Of a DNA stretch of 64,000 nucleotides, positions 50,451-61,739 are shown in pieces (positions within the stretch are counted from its first letter, which is position 1; the number at the start of each line of letters is the position of its first letter). Position numbers and translations under genes: made by a program. The DNA comes from Adiantum capillus-veneris (taxonomy: Eukaryota > Streptophyta > Polypodiopsida > Polypodiales > Pteridaceae), in assembly GCA_014529385.2 (NCBI GenBank), contig CM043947.1, positions 132,211,391 through 132,275,390 on the forward strand. Direction: 5' to 3'. A model generated the notes under the pieces. That model saw nothing but the letters and a program-made list of their open reading frames with translations. It was not told where the DNA came from and ran no database searches.

Positions 50451-50971
50451 ACAACCCATGTCTTCATAAGAAATATCTCAAATCAAGAAAAATAGAGCAT
50501 GACACTTGCAAAAGTGCTAATGCAAAATCATAGAGATTGTACATCTACGAGGAATTTTAGGATAAGGCCGAAGCTTATAAGGCATACCAAGCATGCCCTC
50601 ACATTCGCTAGGTATTCTTAGTAGAATGCATGGTCTGCTTGGCCAAGATATTTCATCATGTATAACAAGATATGCTCACAAAGGTTACAAAACTCACCTT
50701 GCTTGGTAGGGGTTGCTCCAAGATGATCTAGTTGTTTTGTCTTGTCTATGTTTACCTTATGCTTAACACTTTTATTTATCTTGTTGAACATTGTAAATAT
50801 GAGTAGTTATTGTCTCTTCAATGTAAGATAGACATTAATACAATTTGTAACCACAACAAACTAGACATCTCCTTGTTGCTTGCTTTTGCATGAGTAACAC
50901 ATTTACCATACATGCGTACGCTCCTTGGCTTACTCCATATTTGCACCCTACAAGAGATGTCAGTGACGTGG
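50451..50971. other. No gene recognised
   Basis: AT-rich spacer between the PBS fragment and the next copia element; no motif or repeat boundary seen. Confidence 0.5.
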
Positions 50972-51224
50972 TGTTAAGTATGGAGCCTGATTTACCCTTG
51001 TAATTTTCTGTGGTAAAAGCGCACATTTGTAAGGCCCCCATTATGAGGAGAAGCCATCGTGCGTGAAGGAAAATCACTCACCGGAAACCAAAATTTTCAC
51101 GGACAAGAATTAGGGGCAACTTTAGAGGCCTCGGGGGCGGAGGCCCCCGAGACTTTTTTTTTCGCCGGAATATTATGGCCGGACGGCGGCCGGAAAGTGG
51201 TCAGAAAACAACCGGTCGGTTGGC

Positions 51225-51350
51225 CGGTGGCCGGTAGTCAATGGTCGATGGCCGTTGGTCGGAAGTCAATGGCCGGTGGCCGGTGGCTGGAAGTCAATGG
51301 CCGGCGGTCGGAAGTCAATGGCCGGTGGCCGGTGGCCGAATTCAAAAGTG
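51225..51350 (+). repeat. GGCCGGTGG minisatellite in the LTR
   Basis: Tandem degenerate units of the form GGAAGTCAATGGCCGGTGGC, about 20-30 bp each, four to five copies, far more GC-rich than the surroundings. Confidence 0.85.
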
Positions 51351-51468
51351 GACTTGTCTTCTCAAGGGCGGCCACACATGGGCGGATTGAAGGGTCCAAT
51401 TTGGACTTATTCGCACAAGGGCGGCTACACATGGCTGTCTCTCATAAGAGAGGGCAGCCCTTTTGGCC

Positions 51469-51475
51469 TATAAAA
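51469..51475 (+). promoter_or_regulatory. LTR TATA box
   Basis: TATAAAA in TGGCCTATAAAAGGAGGCC, about 320 bp before the LTR end. Confidence 0.7.
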
Positions 51476-51787
51476 GGAGGCCATTTCTACACACATTAGA
51501 TAGTGAGAAGTTGATGCAACAAGGTGAGTGTGAGGTGGTGAGAGTGAAGCAAGGCGGGAGCTCTATCAAGGGTTTAATCCCTTTGTAAACTACTTCTTCT
51601 TTTGAAGTGCTAAAGCCATTGAGTGGCTGCTTTCCGGTGGACGTAGCCCACATTGGGTGAACCACGTATATCGTGTGTACTCTCTCTCTCTCTCTCTACT
51701 CTATAATCTCTTGTGTGTGAAATCTATCTCTCTCCATTAAGTAATCTACTCAAAAATCTATTTAGCTACGTCTTATTTCTTAACAAC

Positions 51788-51799
51788 TGGTATCAGAGC
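51788..51799 (+). other. Primer binding site of Tnt1-like element
   Basis: TGGTATCAGAGC, two bases after the LTR. Confidence 0.92.
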
Positions 51800-51858
51800 A
51801 AGGTTTGCTCGTAGCTAAATTATCTCAAGGAAAGGATTCCTTGAATTGAGTGGGAGTT

Positions 51859-54800
51859 ATGGCGGAGGAAGGGAAGCTCAAGATTGAGAAGTTCAACGGT
51901 AAAAACTACCAACATTGGAAGATGCAGATTGAAGACTATCTCTACCAGAAGGACCTCTATTTTCCACTAGGCGGTCTTGCGAAAAAGCCCGCAACAATGG
52001 CAGATGAAGCATGGATTGTCCTTGATCGAAAGGCACTGGGAACAATCCGGTTAAGCTTGGCGTCAACGGTGGCCTTCAATGTTTCGGAGATGAAGACCAC
52101 GGAGGACTTGATGAAGTCACTTGACGACTTCTACGAGAAACCATCGGCATCCAATAAGGTATTTCTTATGAAGCGCTTGTTCAATCTAAAGATGGCAGAG
52201 AATGGTTCAGTTGCAGAACACCTAAATGACTTTAACACAAACATAAGTCAACTTCGATCAGTGAAAATCAATTTCGATGACGAAGTGCGAGCTCTCCTTA
52301 TACTATCATCTCTACCGGATATTTGGGACAGCCTTGTGATGGCTGCAAGTAATTCTATCTCTGGTACAAATACTCTTAAGTTTGATGATGTTGTGGGTGT
52401 TCTCCTAAGCGAGGAAATATGAAGGAGAAGCACAGGAGAATCATCAAGTGCTGCATTGTCAGTGGAAACAAGAGGAAGGCCTAAGGAGAGGTTCAAAAGC
52501 CAAAAGGGTCGTGATCGCTCAAGACGGAGCAAGTCACGCACAAAGTCAATTCTTGAATGTTGGAACTGCGGCAAGAAGGGCCACGTCAAGAAGGATTGCT
52601 GGTCCAAGAAGAAGAAGGAGACAGAGTCTCAAGACAACAAGCCAACATCGGAGGCCAATGTGGCAAGTAAAGTAGAGCAAGATGCTCTAATTCTCTCATT
52701 AGACAATGTGTCTAATTCTTGGATAGTAGATTTCGGGGCTTCATTCCATGCGACACCACACAAGCAACATTTCCAAGACTACACCAAAGGTAACTTTGGG
52801 TATGTATACTTGAGAGATGATGAAGCTTGTGAGATTGTCGGCAAAGATACAATTTCTGTCAAAATTGCTAATGGAAATGAATGGAAGCTTAAAGATGTTA
52901 GGCATGTTCCTTCTCTTCGCAAAAATTTAATCTCTACAGGACAATTGGACGATGAAGGTCACAACATTGCATTCGGGAACAAACAGTGGAAGATCTCAAA
53001 GGGATCTTTGGTGGTTGCCAAGGGAGAAAAGGTCGTTACACTTTACTTGTGTACTATTAGCACGCAACCTTCAGCTTGTGCAGCAACTACATAAGTTGAT
53101 AGTACAGTGTGACACTATCGACTTGGGCATATGAGTGCCAAAGGAATGCAAATCCTTCAAACAAAGAAGCTTCTACCAGGTTTGAAAGAAGTGGACTTAG
53201 AGTTCTGTGAAGATTGTGTTTATGGTAAACAAAAGAGGATAAAATTTCAAATCAGGAAATGAAAGAAAAAATAAAAAAACTTGAGTTGGTTCATTCTGAT
53301 GTTTGGAGTCCTGCAAGTACACCATCACTTGGTGGCTCATTGTACTATGTAACATTCATAGACGATGCGACTAGAAAAACATGGGTTTATGTCATGAAGA
53401 ATAAATCCGATGTATTTTCCATATTTCAAAGGTGGAAAGCCTTTGTGGAGAATGAAACAGGTACCAAGGTTAAATGCCTCAGATCCGACAATGGAGGCGA
53501 ATATTGCAGCCAAGCTTTTGAAAGCTTTTGTGCTAGCAATGGCATTCGTAGCCAAAGGACAACCCCAAGGACACCTCAACAAAATGGGATTTCGGAAAGG
53601 ATGAACAGGACAATCATGGAGCGAGCACGAAGCGTGCGGCTACATGCAGGCCTATCACTTGAGCTTTGGGCGGAAGCTGTAAGTACGTCTGTGTACTTAA
53701 TCAATCGGTCACCCTCAACGGCATTGGATGGAGGAGTTCCAGAAGAGGCATGGACAGGTAAACGGTGAATTATGCATTTCTCAAAGTGTTTGGGTGTGAG
53801 GCTTTCATGCACATAGATAGAAGCCTAAGATCAAAGCTAGATGCAAAGTCCAAAAAGTGTTTCTTCATTGGCTATGGAGAAGGTGACTTTGGGTATCGCC
53901 TATGGAATCCTGAAGATGGTAAAATCTTAAGGAGTAGGGATGTAATTTTTAACGAACAAAATATGTACAAAGATTACTTGGAAAGAAAACAAACAAAAGA
54001 AACAGGTGATGAGTACATGGAGCTTGAGGACGGTGAAGACTCAAGGACTGCAAACGGTGACAATGTGCAACAACGTCAACCAAATAAGGAGCCTCAACCT
54101 ATTCCCCGAAGATCTACAAGAGCAAGTAGACCTCCAGAAAGGTTTTTTCCTTCCTTCAACCATCTCTTGATCTCAGATTCCGGAGAGCCGGAATCATACG
54201 AAGAAGCTATGCAACATGAATCCAAAGAAGAATGGACGAAGAGCATGCAAGTGGAGATGGACTCACTATATCGCAACCAAACATGGGAGTTGGTTGAGTT
54301 GCCTAAAGGTAAGCGGGCACTTCAAAACAAATGGGTGTACAAGCTGAAGGAAGAAGAAGGTGGGAAGAAAAGGTACAAGTCTAGGCTTGTAGTAAAAGGG
54401 TTTTCTCAAAAGAAAGGTATTGACTTCAATGAAATATTTTCTCATGTTGTAAAAATGAACTCAATTAAGCTTGTCTTAAGCCTTGTGGCTGCTCATGATT
54501 TAAATCTCGAGCAAATGGATGTAAATACGGCATTCCCTCACGGTGACTTAGAGGAGGGAATCTACATGCTTCAACCAAAAGGGTATGAAGTAAAAGGTAA
54601 GGAGAAAATGGTTTGCAGATTAAAGAAGAGCTTGTATGGTTTAAAGCAAGCATAAAGACAATGGTACTTGAAGTTTGATCGATGGATGTTGGATCATGGA
54701 TTCACAAGATGCAACTCGGATCACTGCGTCTACACGAAGAATTTGGGAGATGGGAAGTTCATCATCCTAATGTTGTATGTTGATGACATGCTGATTGCAA

Positions 54801-55735
54801 GTGCTAACATGCAGGACATCAAAAGACCTAAAAGAGGAGTTGTCTAAATCTTTTTCAATGAAAGATTTAGGTGTTGCAAAGAGGATACTTGGTATGAAAA
54901 TATCAAGGGACAGAACGAAGAAGACAATAAAGCTATCTCAAGAAGATTACATCAAGAAGGTACTAGAAAGGTTTGCAATGCAAAATGCAAAACCAGTTTC
55001 TACACCTTTGGCTGGTCATTTTAAACTAACGAAGGATATGTGTCCAAAGACACAAGAGGAGATAGCCTATATGTCTAAAGTTCCATATGCTGTAGCGGTA
55101 GGTTCTCTAATGTATGCTATGGTCTGGACAAGGCTAGACATTGCACATGCAGTGGGAGTTGTGAGTAGGTTCATGGACAACCCAGGTAAAGAGCATTGGC
55201 AAGCTGTGAAGTAGATACTTAGGTATCTAAAAGGGACAACAACAAATGCTTTGTATTTTGGAGGAACTGATATTCTTCTAGAAGGGTATGCTGATGCAGA
55301 TACGGCAGGTGACAAAGATACTCGAAGGAGCACTACTGGCTATGTGTTCACGGTTGGAGGCACAGCAGTAAGCTGGGCTTCAAAGCTACAGAAAGTGGTT
55401 TCACTTTCTACCACGGAAGCAGAGTATGTAGCAATGACGGAGGCAAGCAAAGAAATTCTGTGGCTTCACAGATTCTTAGAAGAGCTTGGATTCAAACAAG
55501 ACAATTGTGTCTTGTACAGTGATAGCCAAAGTGCTATCCATCTTGCGAAGAACTCAGCCTTTCATTCAAGGACAAAGCACATTGAGGTGAGATATCACTT
55601 CATACGCACTCTTTTGGAAGAGGGATAGCTAAAGCTAGGAAAGGTGCATACAAGTGAAAATCCTGCAGACATGTTTACAAAGGTGGTCAACAAGGAGAAG
55701 TTGAGCTTTTGCTCATCTTCAATCGACATTCAAGG
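51859..55735 (+). pseudogene. Gag-Pol polyprotein of Tnt1-like element
   Basis: The ATG at 51859 gives MAEEGKLKIEKFNGKNYQHW, the usual Tnt1-like gag start. In-frame TGA at 52420-52422 ends the first frame; the same frame continues with knuckle CWNCGKKGHVKKDC (52558-52599). Protease site at 52729-52740 reads DFGA instead of DSGA. TGA at 53110-53112 replaces the Trp of the LWH pre-integrase motif. Integrase: HSDVWSP, RSDNGGEYCS, NGISERMNRT (53290-53610), all three acidic residues present. Frameshifts near 53250 and 53760. RT 54200-54830 with intact YVDDM at about 54775. RNase H 55250-55620 with STTEAEYVA and [11 protein letters not shown]. Further stops at 54653, 55212 and 55626. Recently dead. 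Confidence 0.9.
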
Positions 55736-55786
55736 ATAAGAAGACAGAATGGAAAGCAGTCACAGGTTTGATTTGGAGATCAGTCT

Positions 55787-55799
55787 CCAAGTGGGAGAT
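55787..55799 (+). other. Polypurine tract
   Basis: CCAAGTGGGAGAT directly before TGTTAAGTATGG. Confidence 0.75.
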
Positions 55800-55852
55800 T
55801 GTTAAGTATGGAGCCTGATTTACCCTTGTAATTTTCTATGGTAAAAGCGCAT
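55800..55852 (+). repeat. 3' LTR fragment of Tnt1-like element
   Basis: Matches 50972-51024 except for one G-to-A change, then ends at the GCGCA shared with the adjoining minus-strand element. Confidence 0.9.
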
Positions 55853-56039
55853 GCCAAGGATATGGCTTGCTTCACCCATGTCTTTCATTTCAAAGTTTAC
55901 ATGTAACTCTGACTTCAAGGCTGAAATCTCATCCCTGTCTCGCTTAATGCGCATGCCAAGGATATGGCTTGCTTCACCCATGTCTTTCATTTCAAAGTTT
56001 ACATGTAACTCTGACTTCAAGGCTGAAATCTCATCCCTG
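55847..56039 (-). repeat. Perfect in-frame tandem duplication at the joint
   Basis: The 91-bp block at 55847-55937 recurs without mismatch at 55949-56039, a period of 102 bp or 34 codons. It encodes RDEISALKSELHVNFEMKDM...GMR twice in the same frame. Confidence 0.95.
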
Positions 56040-59000
56040 CATTTCCTGGTAATTAACATATCATCCACACAAAGGACCAAAATTAGCAAACTACCATCTT
56101 TAGCTCGCTTAGTGTAGAGACAATGCTCCATATGGCTATGTTTGTAGCCTTGAGAGAGCATGAACGAGTAGAATTTATGATACGACTCCCTTGATGACTG
56201 TTTTAGACCGTAAAGAGTCTTTTCTAACTGACGCACCAAGTCTTCATTGCCCTTCTCAACAAAACCTTCTGGCTACGACATATAAACTTCTTCTTGAAGA
56301 TCACCATGCAAGAACGTCGTCTTGATATCCATCTCGTCAAGTTCCATGTCGTCTTTAGCAACCAACACAAGTACACACCACAGACTAGTCATCTTGAAAA
56401 CCGGAGAAAAGATCTCATCAAAGTCAATACCCTGCTGCTGCTGCTTAAATCCTTTAGCAACAAGTCGTGCCTTGTACTTGGGTTTATTATCATGAGGTGT
56501 AATTTTTTGCTTATACACCCATTTGCATGGTAATGCCTTTTTACCTTTAGGCAACATAACCAACTTCCAAGTTTGATTCTTATGCAACGAGTTAATTTCT
56601 GATTGCATAGCTTCTCCCACTTCGCCTTGTCATCCATTGACATGGCTTCCTTATAGCAGGAAGGCTCTCCGCAATCTGTCAACATAATGTAGTCCAGTGA
56701 GGGAGTAAATCTATCAAGAGGCCTTGAAACTCTTGTAGACCTTCTAATAATTGCTTGAGCCGGTTGTCCCTCAGCAACATCTTGTACTGCAGTAGAATTA
56801 TGTACTTCTTGTCTAACATTAGGCACTTCAGCCCTATTGTGGACAATTCCATCTTCTTGGAAGATAACTCTCCTGACCTCCACTCTATGCACAGGCTTCT
56901 TATGCATCTTTTCTTCATTGAAGTATACGTCATTACTGCGAATTATCTTTTTAGCTTCAAGATCCCATAACCAAAATCCCATCTCACCAGGATTTCCATA
57001 ACCAAGAAATATGCATTTCCTTGACTTAGGAGCCAACTGCTTCGAAACTCCTTTGGAACATGGAAATACGCTTCACAGCCAAAGATTCTAAGATGCTTGT
57101 AAGAAGGTGGCTTCCCATATCAAAGCTCTTTAGGTACCTTCTCATCTAAAGCCTTGTTGGGAGATCTATTAATAAGATGGACAGCAGTTGCTAACGCTAT
57201 GGCCCAAAATCCATTAGGCAACTTTGCATTAGACAACATGCTACGTAACTTCTCTTGTATGGTACGGTTCATTCTCTCTGCAACACCATTTTGTGAAGGG
57301 TTATATGGAACAGTCAACTCTCTTTCGATGCCTTTGGAATCACAAAAATTCTGAAAGGCTTTAGTGACATACTCACCACCATTGTCTGATCTTAAGCACT
57401 TGACTTTCTTGCCAGCCTAATTCTCCACTAATGCCACAAAATTTTGAAATTTTGAAAAAACTTGATTCTTCTTCTTGAGAGGATATACCCACACTTTCCT
57501 TGAGAAGTCATCAATGAACGTAACAAAGTACAATGAACCTCCCATGGATATGTTAGGCATAGTTCCACACACATCACTATGCACTAACTCTAATGGCTCA
57601 CTTTTTCGAGTGCTTCCTCTTTTGTGTGGTGACTTTGTTTGTTTACCATAAAGACAATTCTCACAAACTGAAAAGTCTAAGAAATTGAAGCTAGGCACAT
57701 AACCAAAACGAGACAAGATTTTCATTCCCTTTTGAGACATTTGTCCTAACCGGAGATGCCACAAAGAAACACTTGCTGCTCGATTACACAAATTACATGG
57801 TTTTCAACATTGGATACATGTAGCATGTACAAAGTCCTAGACTTTGAACCATGTGCTACTACTAAAGAACTTTGGTGATCTTCCACGAACTATCACCAAA
57901 TGTGCAGTAATATCCAGCGTCATCCAATTGTCCTGTACTAATCAAGCTTTTGGTAAGCTTCGGCACATGTCTCAAATTCTTGAGCATGAATGAAGAACCA
58001 TTCTGAAAATTCAGCTGCACATCGCCGCACCAACTATGTCGCAAGCAAAATTATTGCCAAGACGAATACGACCTTTATGGGCTGCATCATATGTACTGAA
58101 CCACTCTCTATGATGAATCACATGAAACAATGCACCTGAGTCAATAACCCAATCCTGTAAAGCATAGTCATCAGTGGCAACCAAAAATGCTGAATCCATG
58201 GCAGATGTGAGATAATTGTCTCCATCTGAATCTTCAGCAAAAACATTGTTGATCTCTTCAATCTTTATACTGCTTTCCTTAGTCTTGCCTTCTTCCGACT
58301 TCTTGTCTTTACCTTTCTCTTGTTTCCACTTTCAACAGTCTTTCTTCATATGATCCTTTTTGTGACAATGATAGCACTCAATGTCTTTTCGGCCACGTGA
58401 TTTGCTATGAGATTTTCCTCTCTGATTCTGCTTGCCCTTTTCTTGTGAACAATGAGAGCATTGCTAGTACCACGAGAAGTATCAAGATTCTTCCTGCTAA
58501 CCTCTTCAATAAGCAAACTGCCCTCAACATCAGCACATGTTAAACCATCAGGAGGTGTTAAGTTACTTATGGCTGTGTGAAAAGTATCCCAACTTTCTGG
58601 CAACGTGACTAGCAAGAACATTGCTTTGACCGAATTGTCAAAATTGACTCCCTGCGCAGAAAGCTAATTGAAAATTGTGTTGAACTCATTGAGATGGTTG
58701 CACATGGGTGTGCCCTCATCCATTTTCAAATCAACTAACTTTTTCAGCCAATAAACCTGTGATGCTGCACTTTGCTTCTCATATAGGTCATATAACTTCT
58801 TCCACAGCTCATAACTAGTCTTTTTCATGTTCACATTGAAGTACACATTCTTTGACAAAGTCAGCATGATGGTGGACCTGGCAAGCACATCCAACTCCTA
58901 CCAACCATACTCATCCATATCCTCGGGCTTTATCCCCTTCATCTTTATCGGTCGGATCTGCTTCTTCTGTACTAAGACATTGTAAATTTGTTCTTTGTTC

Positions 59001-59072
59001 CTTCCAAAATGAGAAGTTAGTGCCATCTAACTTCTTAATGTTGAACAAAGAGTTCTCCGATGATGAAGCCAT
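55851..59072 (-). pseudogene. Gag-Pol polyprotein of second Tnt1-like element
   Basis: Start ATG at 59072 (MASSSENSLFNIKKLDGTNF). Gag continues to about 58340, ending with knuckle CYHCHKKDHMKKDC (about 58378-58337). Protease motif DSGA is at 58142-58131. Pre-integrase LWHLRLGQMSQKGM at about 57760; integrase SDVCGTMPN, RSDNGGEY and NGVAERMNRT, 57600-57250. The RT start is at 56640; KARLVAKGFKQQQQGIDFDE is near 56480-56420 and CVDDM near 56070-56056, Tyr of YVDD changed to Cys. In-frame stops are visible at 57120-57122, near 57418 and near 56275, each explained by a C-to-T or G-to-A change in a Trp or Gln codon. The frame is lost several times; non-functional. Confidence 0.88.
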
Positions 59073-60100
59073 CACTCGACAAGGAACAAAAGTAATAGAT
59101 CCGCTGCACTAAAGAAGATAATAGAAAACTTGAAAAATTTCGGCAGAGTTTCCCCTGCAAAACTGACTTCTGAACCCAAAACAAATGTGTACAATGACTG
59201 AACAAAGTGGCTGAATTGGCAAGATAGAATCTCAAAGAACTATCACTGTCAATGTATCCAACTCTAGAAGAGTGTCTCTAACCAACTGAACACTGTCAAA
59301 CGCATACGCATATCGATGACAACAATGCCAACAATGGCGGGTCAACAGATGCACACCAATATTGCACTAACCGCATAAACATACATCCTATGTCGATGCC
59401 GAAAGTATAGGGATGTTGGGGGATCGTTCCAAAACCTGTATCACCGAAAGGATCTCCACATTTGAGAATCCCCCAGCTCAATAAAACCTTACCACGACCC
59501 TCAATAATAGGCTTTGCATATTTCCATCACAATACATAAACCGCATAAGATCTTACATCAACCACAGAAACCCTTTTCTGTAACCGCTGCGGCGGTTCGT
59601 CTGATTTAACAGACCCTCAAGACCTCACATCAAATATGCATGTGACAGAGATTGCAGAAAGAGTCTGCAATGAAAACTTGTATGCAGAAGAACCGACGAA
59701 GGTAGACCACCCTGCTGTCTGAACTGAATACCTCTCAAAATGTGCAAAATTTACAGAAAATTCCTTCTGCAAAGTTGTAGACCACGCAAAAACGGTTGGG
59801 GTGGTAGGAATGGACATGAAATAAGCTGTTTTTATAGGTCAAAACAGACCTGTAAAAATCTGAAGCGTCTACTTCACAACCTACAAGCAGTTTGAGTGAC
59901 ATATCTCAAAATTGGTGAAGATTTTGAGAAAACTTTCTTCGGCAAAGTTGAAGAGGGCAAAAAACCATTCATGAAGATGAGAATCGGCTTGAATGAAGAC
60001 GTTTTGGTAGGCCAAAACAGATCTGCAAAAATGTGCTACAGTTTTTATTGCTTCTCTGTCTGCCTCCTCGTTGAGCTCCAATGGTGCTCCCAATCCATGA
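59073..60100 (-). other. Long leader of second Tnt1-like element, with internal repeat
   Basis: About 1 kb between PBS and gag, unusually long for copia. Two diverged copies of a block of about 150 bp lie at roughly 59740-59870 and 59890-60040; both carry GGTAGG(A/C)..., CAAAACAGA(C/T)CTG(T/C)AAAAATCTG-like motifs. No coding content recognised. Confidence 0.55.
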
Positions 60101-60112
60101 GCTCTGATACCA
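60101..60112 (-). other. Primer binding site of second Tnt1-like element
   Basis: Minus-strand TGGTATCAGAGC, two bases after the inferred LTR end ...CACTTCA. Confidence 0.9.
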
Positions 60113-60114
60113 GT

Positions 60115-60342
60115 TGAAGTGCGCGAGCGAGAGAGAGAGTGTGTGTGTGTGTGTGTGTGTGTGCAACAATGGAGAAGAGGGAAGAAGAGAGGAGACACAG
60201 GTTTGAGTGGACTCCAAACACAATTGTGTTAGGGTTATGAGTCCTTATTCTTTTATGTAGAATGAATGGTCAGTGTTAGTTCCCGATAGTCTCCGGCCGC
60301 CCAACACTCAGGCGCATCACATATCGCTTTACCACCCCAACA
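60115..60342 (-). repeat. Probable 5' LTR of second Tnt1-like element
   Basis: The inner end is fixed by the PBS. The outer end is uncertain: minus-strand TGTTGGGGTGG at 60342 or TGTTGGGCGGCC at 60305 are both possible starts. It contains a compound (GA)n(GT)n run at 60125-60163. Confidence 0.5.
60125..60163. repeat. Compound (GA)n(GT)n microsatellite
   Basis: About seven GA units followed by about 12 GT units, inside the LTR. Confidence 0.95.
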
Positions 60343-61533
60343 CATAGTCCATCCGCTCCTTATCCCATCTTACACACATTGTTCTCTTGCTTATGTGGGT
60401 AATGGAAATGTTATTGAAGACTGTTTATATGAAATTGGTTCAATTGATGGTGTATTGAAGATTGATATGATCACATGGTATTATGTTGTTGTTTAGAAAA
60501 TCATTGAGTGGCTACGTGCCGGACGTATTGGCTTCAACTATTCATGCAAATGCTGTGGGCCAACTATTCCTACAAATTTCCCCCTTGTTAATGAAATCAT
60601 AAGCTAGGACTTGGTATAACACTTTGCTGCCAAATACAAGGCCATATTAGAAGGGGTTTAGTTAAGAAATCATGCAAAGGTTTGGGGCTCAAGAGATGCT
60701 ATGTGTGAAGATGTGTGAGTTGAAACAAGTAGGCTCTTTGAGTATGGAGAGTTTGAGAATCATAATTTCTTCTATTGCAGTAAAGGTCACGCCTTTCGGC
60801 CCAACACCACTAACACCGATCACTGACTCCCTAACCTTATTCTTTAGATATAGTAAATGAATAAAAGGTCACAATTAATTCATGCTGTAGTTACTCCACC
60901 AAGTAAGCATCTCCCTCTTCTCATCTCCTTCCTAACCACACATACACGCACACACTCCCACACAATGCACTCACATATTCATTATCCTCAATAAGGGGGA
61001 AGAAAACTATGATAGGATTTTCACATGTGCTCATCTATAGCCCGATGAAAGAAGTGGAAAAATTGAAAGGGAATATCCTAGTGAAATACTGTTTTCATCG
61101 AAAGACAAATCTAGATTTAAGTATCAAATACGCTATTCTTAGAATTTTAGCATCATGTTGTGCTAGGGAGTTTCTTACTCAAAGAGATATTACCAATTCA
61201 AAACATATGGTAATTTGATATGGTTAACATGCAAGGGTATCATACTGAATACACCATTTAAGGTGTACAAATCTCATACAGTGTGAGTAAGTGGGCAAAA
61301 AATTATTTTTTGGCATTTCATTAATGGGTATCTTACTAGACACCCACTCTTGATTGAAATGGAAGAATAGAGGCAATCGCGACAAGCAAGGGAGGGAGCT
61401 GCCATGTGGGCGCAAGATGTGATGACTGTGAGCCACATTGTGTGGCACGAGGACAAGAGGAGGGATGGGGTCGCATTGACAGCAGCCTCACTTGCATTTT
61501 TTTTTTCTATTGAGCAAGGCAAAAATGGGGATT
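60343..61533. other. No gene recognised
   Basis: AT-rich, stops in all frames. Short plus-strand frames at 60672 and 61009 have no recognisable motif. No LTR ends or RNA genes seen. Confidence 0.5.
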
Positions 61534-61613
61534 AGAGTCCGGTGTTGTCCGAGTAGTTAGCTCGTATGATTTTGAATCGTCTACTCGTGGACCTGAGTTC
61601 GACAATCTGGATG
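61534..61613 (+). repeat. tRNA-Ser-like sequence, possible SINE head
   Basis: GTTGTCCGAGTAGTTAGCTC resembles the D-arm/A box of tRNA-Ser (G-T-G-T-C-C-G-A-G-T-G-G-T-T-A). ATGATTTTGAATCGT resembles its anticodon stem-loop. GAGTTCGACAATC resembles the B box GGTTCGAATCC. A-to-B spacing fits a long-variable-arm tRNA. The acceptor stem does not pair, so it is not a working tRNA. The following DNA to about 61740 could be the SINE body. Confidence 0.45.
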
Positions 61614-61739
61614 GAAGGGACTTGACCAGCCATTATTAGAAGAACAGAATCCTCTAGAGGATCTCAAGATTCTAGGTAATATAGAGTGGGACTATAGCTA
61701 GTAAAGTTTACATGTAATCCCATTACAAATTTGTAGCTT

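Larger units (their letters stand above)
50972..51785 (+). repeat. 5' LTR of Tnt1-like element
   Basis: Starts TGTTAAGTATGGAGCC and ends CTTATTTCTTAACA, with perfect inverted ends TGTTAAG/CTTAACA allowing one base. It contains a GC-rich minisatellite, a TATA box and a (CT)8 run at 51681-51696. Confidence 0.9.
50972..55852 (+). mobile_element. Tnt1-like Ty1/copia element, 3' LTR truncated
   Basis: A plus-strand element with an 814-bp 5' LTR, canonical PBS, gag-protease-integrase-RT-RNase H in copia order, polypurine tract and the first 53 bases of the 3' LTR. The two LTR starts differ at one position in the overlap, so insertion was relatively recent. The 3' LTR ends at GCGCA, where it joins the minus-strand copia element. 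The flank before the 5' LTR is CGTGG; the partner copy cannot be checked. Confidence 0.92.
55847..60342 (-). mobile_element. Second Tnt1-like Ty1/copia element, minus strand, 3' truncated
   Basis: Reading from 60342 down: probable 5' LTR, canonical PBS, a leader of about 1 kb, gag, protease, integrase and RT. The element stops inside the RT after the GMRIKRD motif. The end of RT, RNase H, polypurine tract and 3' LTR are missing, and it meets the other copia element tail to tail. It is a different subfamily from its neighbour: gag, leader and LTR are not alike. Confidence 0.88.

Noticed and set aside
50835-51077. Minus-strand 80-codon frame
   Set aside because: Overlaps the start of the Tnt1-like 5' LTR and has no motif.
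61534-61613. Functional tRNA-Ser gene
   Set aside because: Acceptor stem does not pair and the T-arm lacks a matching partner; only the A and B boxes and part of the anticodon arm are recognisable.
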